The notes: a model not told the origin generated them from the letters alone. A stretch of 62,721 nucleotides of DNA from Verrucomicrobiota bacterium (GCA_014860005.1 JACZKP010000135.1:1-62721); one strand, 5' to 3'. Shown: positions 24,781 through 33,103, numbered from the stretch's first letter. Numbers and translations are program-made.

Positions 24781-25956
24781 ATGTTTAACTCCTTGGACCA
24801 ACTTTTTGTCTCGCTCAAGCACTGGCTGGTGGGCTTTGCGCCCGCCGTCTGGCAACCTTGGGTTTCCGCACTCCTCTCGGCGGCGGCGATCATTGGCGTT
24901 TTCGCCTTGCTGTTCGCCCTCGTCACCGTGCTCGAGCGCAAGGGCCTGGGTCGCATCCAAAATCGTTACGGACCAAACCGTGTCGGCCCGGCGGGCTTTC
25001 TGCAATTTGCCGCCGACGGCATCAAGGCGCTGACCAAGGAGGACATCGTTCCGCGCGCGGCGGACAAAGTCATCCATTTCCTTGCGCCGATTGTGCTCGT
25101 GATGCCCGTGGTGCTGGCGTTCGCGGTGTTGCCGTTCGGCCGCAACATGGTGGCGGTGGACTTCGACGCGGGCGTGCTGTTCTTCTTCGCGGTCGGCGCG
25201 GCGGCGGAAGTGGCTGTCTTCATGGCGGGCTGGTCCAGTCGTAACAAATACTCGCTGCTCGGTGCCATGCGCGCCATCGCGCAGATGATCAGTTACGAAG
25301 TGCCGCTGATCCTGTCTGCCGTGACGGTCATCATGATGGTCGGCTCGCTTTCCACTGTGCAAATCGTCGCGGCGCAGGGCGGTTACACGGGTTGGCTGCC
25401 GGATTGGCATGTCTTCACGCCGTGGGGCTTGGCGGGCTTTGTCCTGTTTATGATTGCGGCCACGGCGGAATCGAATCGCTCGCCGTTCGACATGCCGGAA
25501 GGCGAATCAGAAATCATCGCGGGCTATTTCGTGGAATACTCCGGCTTCAAGTTCGCCCTGTTTTTCCTCGGTGAATACTTCGGCATGTTTGCCATCAGCG
25601 CCATGGCCATTACGTTGTTTCTCGGCGGCTGGCACGCGCCGTTTGAGGCGCTGGCGTGGCTTCCATCCTGGGCGTGGTTTTTCCTGAAACTGATGGGCAT
25701 CATTTTCACGTTCATCTGGATTCGCGGCACAGTGCCGCGCCTGCGCATTGACCAGCTCATGAACTTTGCCTGGAAATTCATGCTGCCCATGGCCCTCATC
25801 AATCTCGTGGCGGCCGCCGTCTGGCATTACATGCCGCCGGGTTTCCCGCGCTGGCTCGTGGGCGGCGCACTGGTCGTCGGCCCGTATTTACTGCTCGGAC
25901 GGGGACTGATGCAAAATCAAAACGTGGGCACCCGTACGTATCGCTATGCGGACTAA
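24781..25956 (+). CDS. nuoH: NuoH, complex I membrane subunit at the quinone channel
   Basis: This 391-residue polytopic subunit (ND1/Nqo8) links the quinone cavity to the proton-pumping arm. About eight to nine transmembrane helices are visible. Hallmarks are RIQNRYGPNRVGPAGFLQ, ADGIKALTKEDIVPRAAD, the acidic loop AESNRSPFDMPEGESEIIAG (family AETNRxPFDxPExESEL) and RGTVPRLRIDQLM. The N-terminus carries about 30 extra residues before the first helix. The 117-base spacer 24664-24780 has no gene. Confidence 0.97.
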   Translation: MFNSLDQLFVSLKHWLVGFAPAVWQPWVSALLSAAAIIGVFALLFALVTVLERKGLGRIQNRYGPNRVGPAGFLQFAADGIKALTKEDIVPRAADKVIHFLAPIVLVMPVVLAFAVLPFGRNMVAVDFDAGVLFFFAVGAAAEVAVFMAGWSSRNKYSLLGAMRAIAQMISYEVPLILSAVTVIMMVGSLSTVQIVAAQGGYTGWLPDWHVFTPWGLAGFVLFMIAATAESNRSPFDMPEGESEIIAGYFVEYSGFKFALFFLGEYFGMFAISAMAITLFLGGWHAPFEALAWLPSWAWFFLKLMGIIFTFIWIRGTVPRLRIDQLMNFAWKFMLPMALINLVAAAVWHYMPPGFPRWLVGGALVVGPYLLLGRGLMQNQNVGTRTYRYAD

Positions 25957-25980
25957 TCCAATCATGAATCGTAAATCCAA

Positions 25981-26565
25981 ATGACCCTGGCGTTCACCAT
26001 TATCGCTGCACTGACCATCGCCGCCGCCGTAGCGGCAATGACTTTGCGCAATCTGGTGCATTGCGCGCTGGCGCTGACCGTGGCCTTTGCCGGTTTGGCA
26101 GCGGCCTATCTGCAACTGGACGCCCAGTTTGTCGGCTTCGCGCAGATCTTTGTTTACATCGGCGCCGTGGCGATTCTGCTGGTGTTTGCCATCCTGCTGA
26201 CTCGTGGGGGTGAGTCAGCGGAGAGGAACGTTTTCTCGAAATCGTGGGTCTGGGGCCTCGGGGTGGTTCTCGCCGTTTTCAGTACTCTCGCCTGGGCAAT
26301 CCAAAACAGCTTCGCCAGCCAACACGAACCGACAGAAACTGTGCAGGCCTCCGTGAAGCAAATTGGCGATGCCCTCATGACCAAGTTTGTCCTGCCGCTG
26401 GAAGTCATCGGCCTGCTGCTGACCGCCGCGCTCATTGGCGCGGTGATCATCGCGATGCGCGACGAGTCGCCTGGAACGAGGATGGAGGATGGAGGATCGA
26501 AGAAGGACAAACCGTCTGCACCATCCTCCACCCTCCATCCTCCATCCTCTGGAGGTGCCGCATGA
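25981..26565 (+). CDS. nuoJ: NuoJ, complex I membrane subunit with repeat-derived tail
   Basis: This 194-residue subunit (ND6/Nqo10) has five transmembrane helices in the order expected, including the key third helix with the pi-bulge segment [20 protein letters not shown]. The fold ends near residue 160 at [14 protein letters not shown]. The last 30 or so residues ([20 protein letters not shown] and following) are encoded by a GGATGGAGG palindrome and have no counterpart in the family as I know it. The stop overlaps the nuoK start (ATGA). The tail is expected to be disordered. Confidence 0.95.
   Translation: MTLAFTIIAALTIAAAVAAMTLRNLVHCALALTVAFAGLAAAYLQLDAQFVGFAQIFVYIGAVAILLVFAILLTRGGESAERNVFSKSWVWGLGVVLAVFSTLAWAIQNSFASQHEPTETVQASVKQIGDALMTKFVLPLEVIGLLLTAALIGAVIIAMRDESPGTRMEDGGSKKDKPSAPSSTLHPPSSGGAA
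26478..26549. repeat. GGATGGAGG palindrome forming the nuoJ tail
   Basis: Left arm 26478-26497 is GAGGATGGAGGATGGAGGAT. The right arm 26530-26549 is its complement with one mismatch. The loop is about 32 bases. The copy lies wholly inside the nuoJ reading frame, and the sequence just past it (TCTGGAGGTGCCGC) provides the GGAGG ribosome-binding site of nuoK. Confidence 0.75.
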
Positions 26566-26873
26566 CCCCGCTGACCAGCTACCTCCTCCTCAGCGCCATG
26601 CTCTTCAGCATCGGCCTGGCCGGCGCATTGACGCGGCGCAACGCCATCATTGTACTCATCGGCATTGAACTAATGCTCAACGCGGCGAACCTGAACTTCA
26701 TCGCGTTCTGGCGCTTTGGCGAAAACCCGGAGGCGCTTACCGGCATCATGTTCGTGATTTTCTCCATCGGTGTCGCTGCGGCAGAGGCGGCAGTGGGCCT
26801 GGCGCTCATCATTGCGATTTACCGGCATTACAAGACCACGAATGTGGATGAAGTGAATCAACTCAAAGGATGA
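26562..26873 (+). CDS. nuoK: NuoK, complex I membrane subunit
   Basis: This 103-residue subunit (ND4L/Nqo11) has three transmembrane helices and the two buried glutamates essential for proton coupling: [20 protein letters not shown] and [20 protein letters not shown]. The start at ATG 26562 overlaps the nuoJ stop, with GGAGG seven bases upstream. The open frame continues upstream to 26244 only as a shadow of nuoJ. Length is normal. Confidence 0.97.
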   Translation: MTPLTSYLLLSAMLFSIGLAGALTRRNAIIVLIGIELMLNAANLNFIAFWRFGENPEALTGIMFVIFSIGVAAAEAAVGLALIIAIYRHYKTTNVDEVNQLKG

Positions 26874-26881
26874 ACTTTTTG

Positions 26882-27086
26882 AACGCAAAGACGCAAAGGC
26901 GCAAAGACGCAATGCCCGCCGGCCGCTTTTTGGACTGCGGCGGGAAGCAGAGCGCCACACCGCTTTGGCGCAACCTGCGGCAAAGGAATTTCAACCATGA
27001 TAGCGCCGCCCAATGCGGTGTCGCCGCTGTGCTCTGCCACCGCACTCCAACATTCTTGCGCCTTTGCGCCTTTGCGTCTTTGCGTT
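26882..27086. repeat. 205-bp inverted-repeat element between nuoK and nuoL
   Basis: The spacer is filled by a long imperfect palindrome. The outer arms are 31 bp: 26882-26912 begins AACGCAAAGACGCAAAGG, and 27056-27086 is its complement with one mismatch. Inside, a second pair of arms around 26931-26972 and 27003-27050 is also complementary with several mismatches (GGACTGCGGCGGGAAGCAGA versus the complement of GGAGTGCGG...). Translations read NAKTQRRKDA and LRLCAFASLR, a dispersed repeat family I recognise from several phyla. It has no transposase. It ends four bases before the nuoL ATG, leaving no ordinary ribosome-binding site. Confidence 0.85.
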
Positions 27087-27090
27087 AAAC

Positions 27091-29196
27091 ATGACGCCCT
27101 GGATCGTAAAAAACCTCTGGCTGATTCCGGCGCTGCCAATGCTGGCGGCGGGATTGAGCGCGCTCGCGCCGCAGCGTTGCCGCAAATTCTCGGCGTCGCT
27201 GGCCATCGGTTCGATGGGGTTGGCGTTGCTGCTTTCGCTCTGTGCGTTCGCGCGAGCGCTGCAAGTGGGGCCGGAGGGGCCAAAGGACTTCTACAGTTTC
27301 GAGTGGCTGCAATTCGCTGCTGGTAATGCGGGTATTCTTGAGCTCGGCTGGGTGCTCGATCCGCTCACCGCCGTGATGCTCGTGATGGTCACCTTCGTCG
27401 GCTTGCTGATTTTCATCTACAGCGTCGGTTACATGGCGCACGACGAAAACTTCACGCGCTTCTTCACGTTCTTGTCGCTGTTTGCCGGGGCAATGCTGGG
27501 CGTGGTCATCGCCAACAGCCTGCTGCTGCTGTTCATCTGCTGGGAACTGGTGGGACTGACGTCGTATCTGCTGATCGGGTTCTGGTATCACAAACCGAGC
27601 GCGGCGGCGGCGGCGAAGAAGGCGTTCATCACCACACGCATCGGCGACGTGGCGTTGTTGCTCGGCATGGTGTGGCTGTATCACGAGACGGGCACGCTGT
27701 TGTTTTACGATGATGGTAATGGGTGTCTGGAGCAGGGCGCGCTCGCGGCCATGGTCGCCAAGATCACCAGCCTCGGCATGGCGGTTTCGACGGCGATTGG
27801 CCTTCTGATTTTCGCGGGGGCCGTCGGTAAATCCGGTCAGGTGCCGCTGCATGTGTGGTTGCCGGACGCGATGGAAGGCCCGACGCCCGTCAGCGCGCTC
27901 ATTCACGCGGCGACGATGGTGGCGGCGGGCGTGTTCCTCGTGGCGCGGGTGTTTCCATTGATGGGCGCGCATGCGGAGGGCGCAGCGGCTGAGACCGCCG
28001 CACTCCAAACTATAACCTGGATCGGCGCCATTACTGCCGTCTTCGCCGCGTCCATCGCGGTGGCGCAGAATGACATCAAACGCATCCTCGCTTACTCCAC
28101 CGTTTCCCAACTCGGCTACATGATGATGGGCTTGGGCACGGGCGGGGTGGCGGTGGGGATGTTTCATCTCATCACGCACGCGTTCTTCAAGGCGCTGCTA
28201 TTCATGGGCGCCGGGTCGGTGATTCACGGTTGCCACGACGAACAGGACATCCGACGCATGGGCGGGCTGAAGAAGTACATGCCCGTGACGTTTGCGACGT
28301 ATGCGGTCGGCATGTTGGCGCTGGCCGGATTCCCTCTCCTGTTCTCCGGTTTCTGGAGCAAGGACGAAATCCTCCACGCGGCGCACGGTTGGCCGGTTTC
28401 GCAAGTGCCATTTTATCTCGGCATATTTGGCGCGTTCCTCACGGCCTTCTACATGACCAGGCAGGTGGCGCTGGTGTTTTTTGGACCGAATCGTAGCCGC
28501 GCTTGTGGAAGCGCGGACCACTCTCACACGCGAGGCAATCCGCCGACTCACGTCGGCGGCTACGAGAAGAAGGGTGAGCCGCACGAAAGCCCCGCCGTCA
28601 TGACCTGGCCGCTCATTATTCTGGCGGCTTGCGCGATTGGGCTCGGATTCGTTGGCACACCCGGCTGGCCGTGGTTTCAAACTTTTCTCGGCGCGCATCT
28701 TGGTGATGGATTTAGTGGTGAGGTGTGGAAGTTGATCGGGCTTTCGACCGTGATTGTCTTCGCCGGCTTGGGCGTTGGCTGGTGGCTTTACGGACGCAGG
28801 CCGATTCAGAGCGCGGACGCTCCGGACGTCTTGGCGAAACTGCCTGCGGGAATTTACACATGGCTGGAGCGCAAATACGGCGTGGACGAGCTTTACGAGA
28901 TTTCCGTAATCCGCTTCAACGCGTGGTTCGCCCGTGCGTGTGACTTTCTCGATACTTGGGTCTGGGGCGGCGCGGTCAAACTGGTTTCGTTCGTAACGCT
29001 TGGCCTTGCGTGGGGGAGCCGGGCATTCGATGAATTCGTCATCAATCTCGGCTTCGACCAAAGCTGCGATGGCGTATCGCGCGGCGGCAAGCTGATGTCG
29101 CGCCTGCAGGACGGGCGGGTGCAGAATTATCTCCGCGTTATCGGCGTCGCGCTGACGGTGTTGGTGGTGATCTTGATTTGGGGAGGGTCACGATGA
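27091..29196 (+). CDS. nuoL: NuoL, complex I antiporter-like subunit with in-frame repeat insertion
   Basis: This 701-residue subunit (ND5/Nqo12) is the distal proton pump and carries the long lateral helix. The core has 14 helices with the channel residues of the antiporter family: LLFICWELVGLTSYLLIGFW (glutamate), AGAVGKSGQVPLHVWLPDAM (lysine) and HAATMVAAGVFL. Between VFFGPN (about residue 466) and HESPAVMTW there is a foreign stretch, SRACGSADHSHTRGNPPTHV, encoded by the palindrome at 28491-28565. The position corresponds to a soluble loop. Frame and downstream helices are intact. The ATG at 27091 directly follows the repeat element, so upstream in-frame ATG 27013 is not used. Confidence 0.96.
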   Translation: MTPWIVKNLWLIPALPMLAAGLSALAPQRCRKFSASLAIGSMGLALLLSLCAFARALQVGPEGPKDFYSFEWLQFAAGNAGILELGWVLDPLTAVMLVMVTFVGLLIFIYSVGYMAHDENFTRFFTFLSLFAGAMLGVVIANSLLLLFICWELVGLTSYLLIGFWYHKPSAAAAAKKAFITTRIGDVALLLGMVWLYHETGTLLFYDDGNGCLEQGALAAMVAKITSLGMAVSTAIGLLIFAGAVGKSGQVPLHVWLPDAMEGPTPVSALIHAATMVAAGVFLVARVFPLMGAHAEGAAAETAALQTITWIGAITAVFAASIAVAQNDIKRILAYSTVSQLGYMMMGLGTGGVAVGMFHLITHAFFKALLFMGAGSVIHGCHDEQDIRRMGGLKKYMPVTFATYAVGMLALAGFPLLFSGFWSKDEILHAAHGWPVSQVPFYLGIFGAFLTAFYMTRQVALVFFGPNRSRACGSADHSHTRGNPPTHVGGYEKKGEPHESPAVMTWPLIILAACAIGLGFVGTPGWPWFQTFLGAHLGDGFSGEVWKLIGLSTVIVFAGLGVGWWLYGRRPIQSADAPDVLAKLPAGIYTWLERKYGVDELYEISVIRFNAWFARACDFLDTWVWGGAVKLVSFVTLGLAWGSRAFDEFVINLGFDQSCDGVSRGGKLMSRLQDGRVQNYLRVIGVALTVLVVILIWGGSR
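28491..28565. repeat. Cloverleaf-like palindrome inserted in nuoL
   Basis: Outer arms TCGTAGCCGC (28491-28500) and GCGGCTACGA (28556-28565) pair perfectly and share bases with two inner hairpins. The first is CCGCGCTT/AAGCGCGG (28497-28504, 28509-28516, loop GTGG). The second is CCGCCGAC/GTCGGCGG (28540-28547, 28552-28559, loop TCAC). The unit is 75 bases, exactly 25 codons, so it adds a peptide without a frameshift. Translations such as PTHVGGYE are typical of this family. Confidence 0.8.
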
Positions 29197-29237
29197 GCCG
29201 GCGAATTCAAATCCATTCCGCGCATGCAAAGGCCGAT

Positions 29238-29413
29238 AGCTCCGTCAGGAGCGGCATCTGTGTAGAATGCGGGGCCGAGAGACGATCTAGCCCCGTAGGG
29301 GCGACATATCCAGTGGCCGCCCTTGCGAGTGATTTGAGAACGATGTCGCCCCTACGGGGCTTGAATGGCATGATGGGCGGACATGCTAAAAAGATACCGC
29401 TCCTGACGGAGCT
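29238..29413. repeat. Nested inverted-repeat element between nuoL and nuoM
   Basis: Outer arms of 22 bp: AGCTCCGTCAGGAGCGGCAT (29238-29257 of 29238-29259) and its complement at 29392-29413, 21 of 22 matching. Inner arms of 19 bp are perfect: AGCCCCGTAGGGGCGACAT at 29289-29307 and its complement at 29343-29361. Each arm is also a small hairpin in itself. The element fills most of the 253-base spacer 29197-29449. The open frame through it is a by-product, not a gene. Confidence 0.85.
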
Positions 29414-29449
29414 TGCGTTGGTTCGTTCCAGTGAAAGGGAGGGAACGAC

Positions 29450-31114
29450 GTGAGCGATTTTCCCATCCTCACCGCCATCACGTTGCTGCCGCTTTTCGGC
29501 GGATTGATTCTGGTCGGGCTGAATGCGGTCCAAAATCAACTGGCCCGCCGGATCGCGGTGGGATTCAGCTTTGCCGCGCTGGCGCTGGCGTTGGTGCTGT
29601 GGAAATCGTTCGATCCGACATCGGGTGGACTGCAATTTACCGAACAGGCAAACTGGATCCCCGCGCTCGGCGTGCAGTATTTCGTGGGCGTGGATGGGCT
29701 GGGATTGCTGATGGTGTTGCTCACGGCCATCGTCGTGCCGCTGGCGTTGCTGGCGTCCCGGGGTAGTGGCACGGGCGTCCCGCCCGTTCGTTTCCAGAAT
29801 ACTCCCCAGGAAAATCAAGCGTCGAACGGGCGAGACGCCCGTGCCACTGCGGCGGCAGGCGAGACGCCCGCCCCACTTTACTACGCGCTCATTCTCTTCC
29901 TGCAAGCCGGTTTGTTCGGCACGTTCACGGCATTGAACTTCTTTCACTGGTTCCTGTTCTGGGAACTGAGTTTGATTCCGGCGTTCTTCCTCGTGCGCCT
30001 GTGGGGCGGACCGCAACGCTCGCCGGCCGCCATGCAGTTCTTCGTCTATACCATGGTCGGCAGCATCGCGATGTTGCTGGCGTTCCTGGCGATATTCCTC
30101 GCGACCAGCAAACCGGGTCAGCCGGGCGTGTTCGACTTCGTGACGCTGGCGGAGATGGGGCGGAACGGCACGCTCGCGCAACTGTTGCCGGCCAAGCTCG
30201 GCTGGATTGATCTCACGGCCAAACAACTTGTGCTCGTGATCTTCGGCGGCGTGCTGCTCGGTTTCGCGGTCAAAGTGCCGTTGCTGCCGTTTCACACCTG
30301 GCTGCCGGCAACCTACGCCGAAGCGCCCACGCCGGTGACGATGTTGCTCACAGGGGTGATGTCAAAGATGGGGGTGTATGGTTTCGTGCGCATCCTGCTG
30401 CCGATTTTCCCGGCGCAAATCAACGCGCTGCTGACGCCGCTGTTGTGGCTGGCGGTGATTACCATTGTGTTCTCGGCTTGCGCCGCGTTCGCGCAGCGCG
30501 ACCTCAAGCGGATGCTGGCCTATTCCTCAATCAACCATCTGGGCTACTGTCTGCTGGCTGTGTTCGCCGTGGCGAAGTTCACGAACGATCCTGCGTTTGC
30601 CACGGAAAAAGCCGCCGCGCTCAACGGCGTGTTCCTGCAAATGTTCAATCACGGCCTCACGGCGGCAACGCTGTTCCTGTTTGTGGGCTTTCTCGAACAA
30701 CGCGCGGGCGGGTTGCGTGGGTTGAACGACTTCGGCGGCTTGCGCAAAATCGCGCCAGTGTTTTGCGGCCTGATGGGCATCGCGCTGTTTTCGTCGCTGG
30801 GATTGCCCGGGCTGAACGGGTTCGTGGGCGAATTCCTGATTTTCAAGGGCGTATTCCCACTGGCGCCGTGGGCGGCGGGGCTGTCGGTGCTGGGTCTGCT
30901 CGTGACCGCGATTTTCCTCCTGACGATCCTGCAACGCGTCTTCAACGGGCCGCTGAATGAAAAATGGTCGAAGCTGCCCGACCTGACGCTGGCCGAACGC
31001 GCGTTGGTGGCCGCACCCATCGCGCTGATGTTTGTGCTGGGCCTGTGGCCACGATTGGTGCTGGACGTGATCAACCCAACCGTCGTGCGGATGGTGGAGC
31101 AATTGAGGCTTTAA
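29450..31114 (+). CDS. nuoM: NuoM (first copy), complex I antiporter-like subunit with GRDARAT-type insertion
   Basis: This 554-residue subunit (ND4/Nqo13) is a proton-pumping antiporter-like subunit. The canonical channel residues are present: Glu172 in FWELSLIPAFFL and Lys275 in GFAVKVPLLPFHTWLP, with EAPTPVTMLLTGVMSKMGVYG after it. Between ALLASRG and PLYYALILF there is an insertion of about 33 residues (GTGVPPVRFQ and NGRDARAT are its ends) made by the palindrome at 29765-29848. It lies in the loop between two transmembrane helices. The ATG/GTG choice is clear: GTG at 29450 is followed by the first helix and preceded by GGGAGG. Confidence 0.96.
   Translation: MSDFPILTAITLLPLFGGLILVGLNAVQNQLARRIAVGFSFAALALALVLWKSFDPTSGGLQFTEQANWIPALGVQYFVGVDGLGLLMVLLTAIVVPLALLASRGSGTGVPPVRFQNTPQENQASNGRDARATAAAGETPAPLYYALILFLQAGLFGTFTALNFFHWFLFWELSLIPAFFLVRLWGGPQRSPAAMQFFVYTMVGSIAMLLAFLAIFLATSKPGQPGVFDFVTLAEMGRNGTLAQLLPAKLGWIDLTAKQLVLVIFGGVLLGFAVKVPLLPFHTWLPATYAEAPTPVTMLLTGVMSKMGVYGFVRILLPIFPAQINALLTPLLWLAVITIVFSACAAFAQRDLKRMLAYSSINHLGYCLLAVFAVAKFTNDPAFATEKAAALNGVFLQMFNHGLTAATLFLFVGFLEQRAGGLRGLNDFGGLRKIAPVFCGLMGIALFSSLGLPGLNGFVGEFLIFKGVFPLAPWAAGLSVLGLLVTAIFLLTILQRVFNGPLNEKWSKLPDLTLAERALVAAPIALMFVLGLWPRLVLDVINPTVVRMVEQLRL
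29765..29848. repeat. GTGVPPV-GRDARAT palindrome inserted in nuoM
   Basis: The 26-bp arms are 29765-29790 (AGTGGCACGGGCGTCCCGCC...) and 29823-29848, complementary at 25 of 26 positions, with a 32-base loop. A partial third copy of the arm follows at about 29856-29872 (AGGCGAGACGCCCGCC). The unit is in frame and encodes GTGVPPVR and NGRDARATA. This repeat is the best-known dispersed palindrome of Verrucomicrobia and related phyla, normally found between genes. Confidence 0.88.
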
Positions 31115-31136
31115 TCACGAATGAACGATTAGGAAT

Positions 31137-31436
31137 ATGGAACTTGAATCATTCAAGACAGCATTTGAATTGGGCAGCAAGGCTTTGACCATGATAAAGC
31201 AAGTGAAGGACTTATTGCCGCTCAGTCCTCAACGAGACGTTGCAGAAAAGGCAATTGAGGATGCGGAAAATGCCTTTCGAATTGCCGAGGCAAAAGCTGC
31301 GCAAGAGTTCGGTTACAATCTTTGCCAATGCACTTGGCCGCCACAAATAATGCTGCTCGCGAAAAACGGTAATTACAGATGCCCAATGTGCGGCAATGAA
31401 TTGGATACGACCATGTGCAGCAGTTCACAGCAATAA
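31137..31436 (+). CDS. Small protein with a C-terminal zinc-ribbon-like motif
   Basis: This 99-residue protein has an N-terminal helical part (residues 1-60, LESFKTAFELGSKALTMIKQ then coiled-coil-like AEKAIEDAENAFRIAEAKAA) and a C-terminal cysteine cluster, CQC and CPMCGNELD, that should bind zinc. It is visibly more AT-rich than the flanking nuo genes, a sign of a different origin. It starts 22 bases after nuoM and ends 11 bases before the methylase ATG, so it may be part of the same cassette. I do not recognise the family. Confidence 0.65.
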   Translation: MELESFKTAFELGSKALTMIKQVKDLLPLSPQRDVAEKAIEDAENAFRIAEAKAAQEFGYNLCQCTWPPQIMLLAKNGNYRCPMCGNELDTTMCSSSQQ

Positions 31437-31447
31437 CCGTCACCGCG

Positions 31448-32359
31448 ATGAAAGTCCCGCACCCCATTCCTTATCAAGGCAGCAAGCGGAATCTCGCCCC
31501 GCAGATTCTGGCTTTCTTTCCGGCGGACATCGAAACGCTCGTCGAACCGTTCGCCGGTTCGGGGGCGATCACGCTGGCGGCGGCGGCGCGGGGGTTGGCC
31601 GAACACTATCACCTGAACGACCTGAACGAGCCGCTGATCGAGTTGTGGCGGATGATTGTGGGAGAGCCACACAAGCTGGCGAAGCAATACGAAGCCGTCT
31701 GGCGCGTGCAACACGGCGACCGGCGCGAATACTACGACAGGATTCGTGATGAGTTCAACCGGACGCGCCGCCCTCACCATTTCCTGTATCTGCTGGCGCG
31801 CTGCGTGAAGGCTGCCGTGCGCTACAACGCGGACGGCGAGTTCAATCAAAGCCCGGACAACCGCCGCATGGGTGCGTTGCCCGAAACCATGCGTGAGCAA
31901 ATTCTCGGCGCGTCGTTTCTGCTGAAGGGCAAGACGGAATTCAGCGCGGGGGATTATCGCACGGCGATGACGCACGCCGCGGCTGACGATTTGATTTATC
32001 TCGATCCTCCGTACCAGGGCGTTTGCGGCGAGCGCGACCCGCGCTACCTCAAAGGGGTCTTGTTTGATGAGTTTGTCGAGGCGCTGGAAGTTCTGAACGC
32101 ACGCGACATCAGCTACATCGTCAGCTATGACGGGCGTACGGGGGACAAGGTCCACGGGCGTCCACTGCCGCGCGATTTGCGGCTGAAGCATATCGAGTTG
32201 GATGCCGGTCGCTCGTCACAGGAAACCTTGCTTGGCCGGGCGGCGGTTACTTACGAATCGCTTTATCTCTCGCCGGCACTGACCGGGCGGTTGAACCTTT
32301 CGCACCGCTATCCGCGTCACAAGTTCGAGCAGTTGGCGCTCATGGAGGGCAAGAAGTGA
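31448..32359 (+). CDS. D12-class DNA adenine-N6 methyltransferase (Dam-like)
   Basis: This 303-residue protein methylates adenine in DNA using S-adenosylmethionine. The order is Dam-type (alpha class): motif X PYQGSKRNLAPQIL, motif I VEPFAGSGAITL, and the catalytic motif IV as DLIYLDPPYQG (DPPY). The middle target-recognition region, RPHHFLYLLARCVKAAVRYN, differs from E. coli Dam, so GATC specificity cannot be assumed. The ATG at 31448 fits; an in-frame ATG at 31415 would overlap the previous gene. Its stop overlaps the GTG start of the HNH gene by four bases. Together they look like a modification gene and its restriction partner. Confidence 0.92.
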   Translation: MKVPHPIPYQGSKRNLAPQILAFFPADIETLVEPFAGSGAITLAAAARGLAEHYHLNDLNEPLIELWRMIVGEPHKLAKQYEAVWRVQHGDRREYYDRIRDEFNRTRRPHHFLYLLARCVKAAVRYNADGEFNQSPDNRRMGALPETMREQILGASFLLKGKTEFSAGDYRTAMTHAAADDLIYLDPPYQGVCGERDPRYLKGVLFDEFVEALEVLNARDISYIVSYDGRTGDKVHGRPLPRDLRLKHIELDAGRSSQETLLGRAAVTYESLYLSPALTGRLNLSHRYPRHKFEQLALMEGKK

Positions 32360-33090
32360 AGCTGAAGCTGCCGACTGACTTCCTCAAACTTTGCACGGGC
32401 GTGACAGCCAAGCGTCCGCGCACGGTCATTCAACACATCCTGAAGCACGGGCACATTACGACGCAGGACTTGAAGGATAAATACGGCTACAACCATCCAC
32501 CGCGCGCGGTGCGCGACGTGAAAGAGCATGGTATTCCGATTGAGATGTTCCGAGTCGTGGGCAGCGATGGGCGGAAGATCGCCGCGTACAAGTTTGGCGA
32601 TCCGACAAAGGCAAGGGCCGGCCGGCAAGCTGGGCGCACGATCCTGTCCAGTGAGTTGAAACGAGCGCTGATTGAGCGGCAAGGCGCGCGTTGCAGTATT
32701 TACTGCGAGGTGTTTCCTGAGCGGGAGCTTCAAATTGACCATCGCGTTCCGTTTGAGGTCGCGGGCGATGCTCCCAAGGTAAAGCCCAATCCAGACCTTT
32801 ACATGTTGCTCTGTGGCTCGGCGAATCGCGCGAAGTCGTGGTCGTGCGAGCATTGTGCGAACTGGCGCGAACTGAAGAAGCTGGAAATTTGTCGGAATTG
32901 TTATTGGGCTTACCCGGACAGCTACACGCACGTCGCGATGCGGCCCGTGCGGCGCGCGGACATTTTGTGGGGCGAGGCGGAGGTCCAGGATTACGAGCGG
33001 CTGAAGCGGCAGACGAAAAAGTTGCAGAAGAATATTCCCGGTTACGTGAAAGAAATTGTCAACGCACATCTGAGAGGAGGCACGACGTAA
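32356..33090 (+). CDS. HNH endonuclease with N-terminal winged-helix domain, probable restriction enzyme
   Basis: This 244-residue protein starts with a winged-helix-like domain (about 1-85: TVIQHILKHGHITTQDLKDK then RAVRDVKEHGIPIE). The HNH nuclease core follows: ARCSIYC, the His-containing strand RELQIDHRVPFEVAGD, and the metal/zinc segment LLCGSANRAKSWSCEHC with further cysteines in EICRNCYW. HNH enzymes of this type serve as type II restriction endonucleases, among other roles. Pairing and four-base overlap with the methylase supports a restriction role; it is inference. The GTG start at 32356 is preceded by GGAGGGC. Confidence 0.85.
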   Translation: MKLKLPTDFLKLCTGVTAKRPRTVIQHILKHGHITTQDLKDKYGYNHPPRAVRDVKEHGIPIEMFRVVGSDGRKIAAYKFGDPTKARAGRQAGRTILSSELKRALIERQGARCSIYCEVFPERELQIDHRVPFEVAGDAPKVKPNPDLYMLLCGSANRAKSWSCEHCANWRELKKLEICRNCYWAYPDSYTHVAMRPVRRADILWGEAEVQDYERLKRQTKKLQKNIPGYVKEIVNAHLRGGTT

Positions 33091-33103
33091 ACACAACAGA
33101 TCC

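Noticed and set aside
26870..27326. Small frames between nuoK and nuoL
   Set aside because: They translate the 205-bp inverted-repeat element (NAKTQRRKDA, LRLCAFASLR) and are not genes.
29178..29453. 91-codon plus-strand frame between nuoL and nuoM
   Set aside because: Its codons are almost entirely the nested palindromic repeat; no independent start signal.
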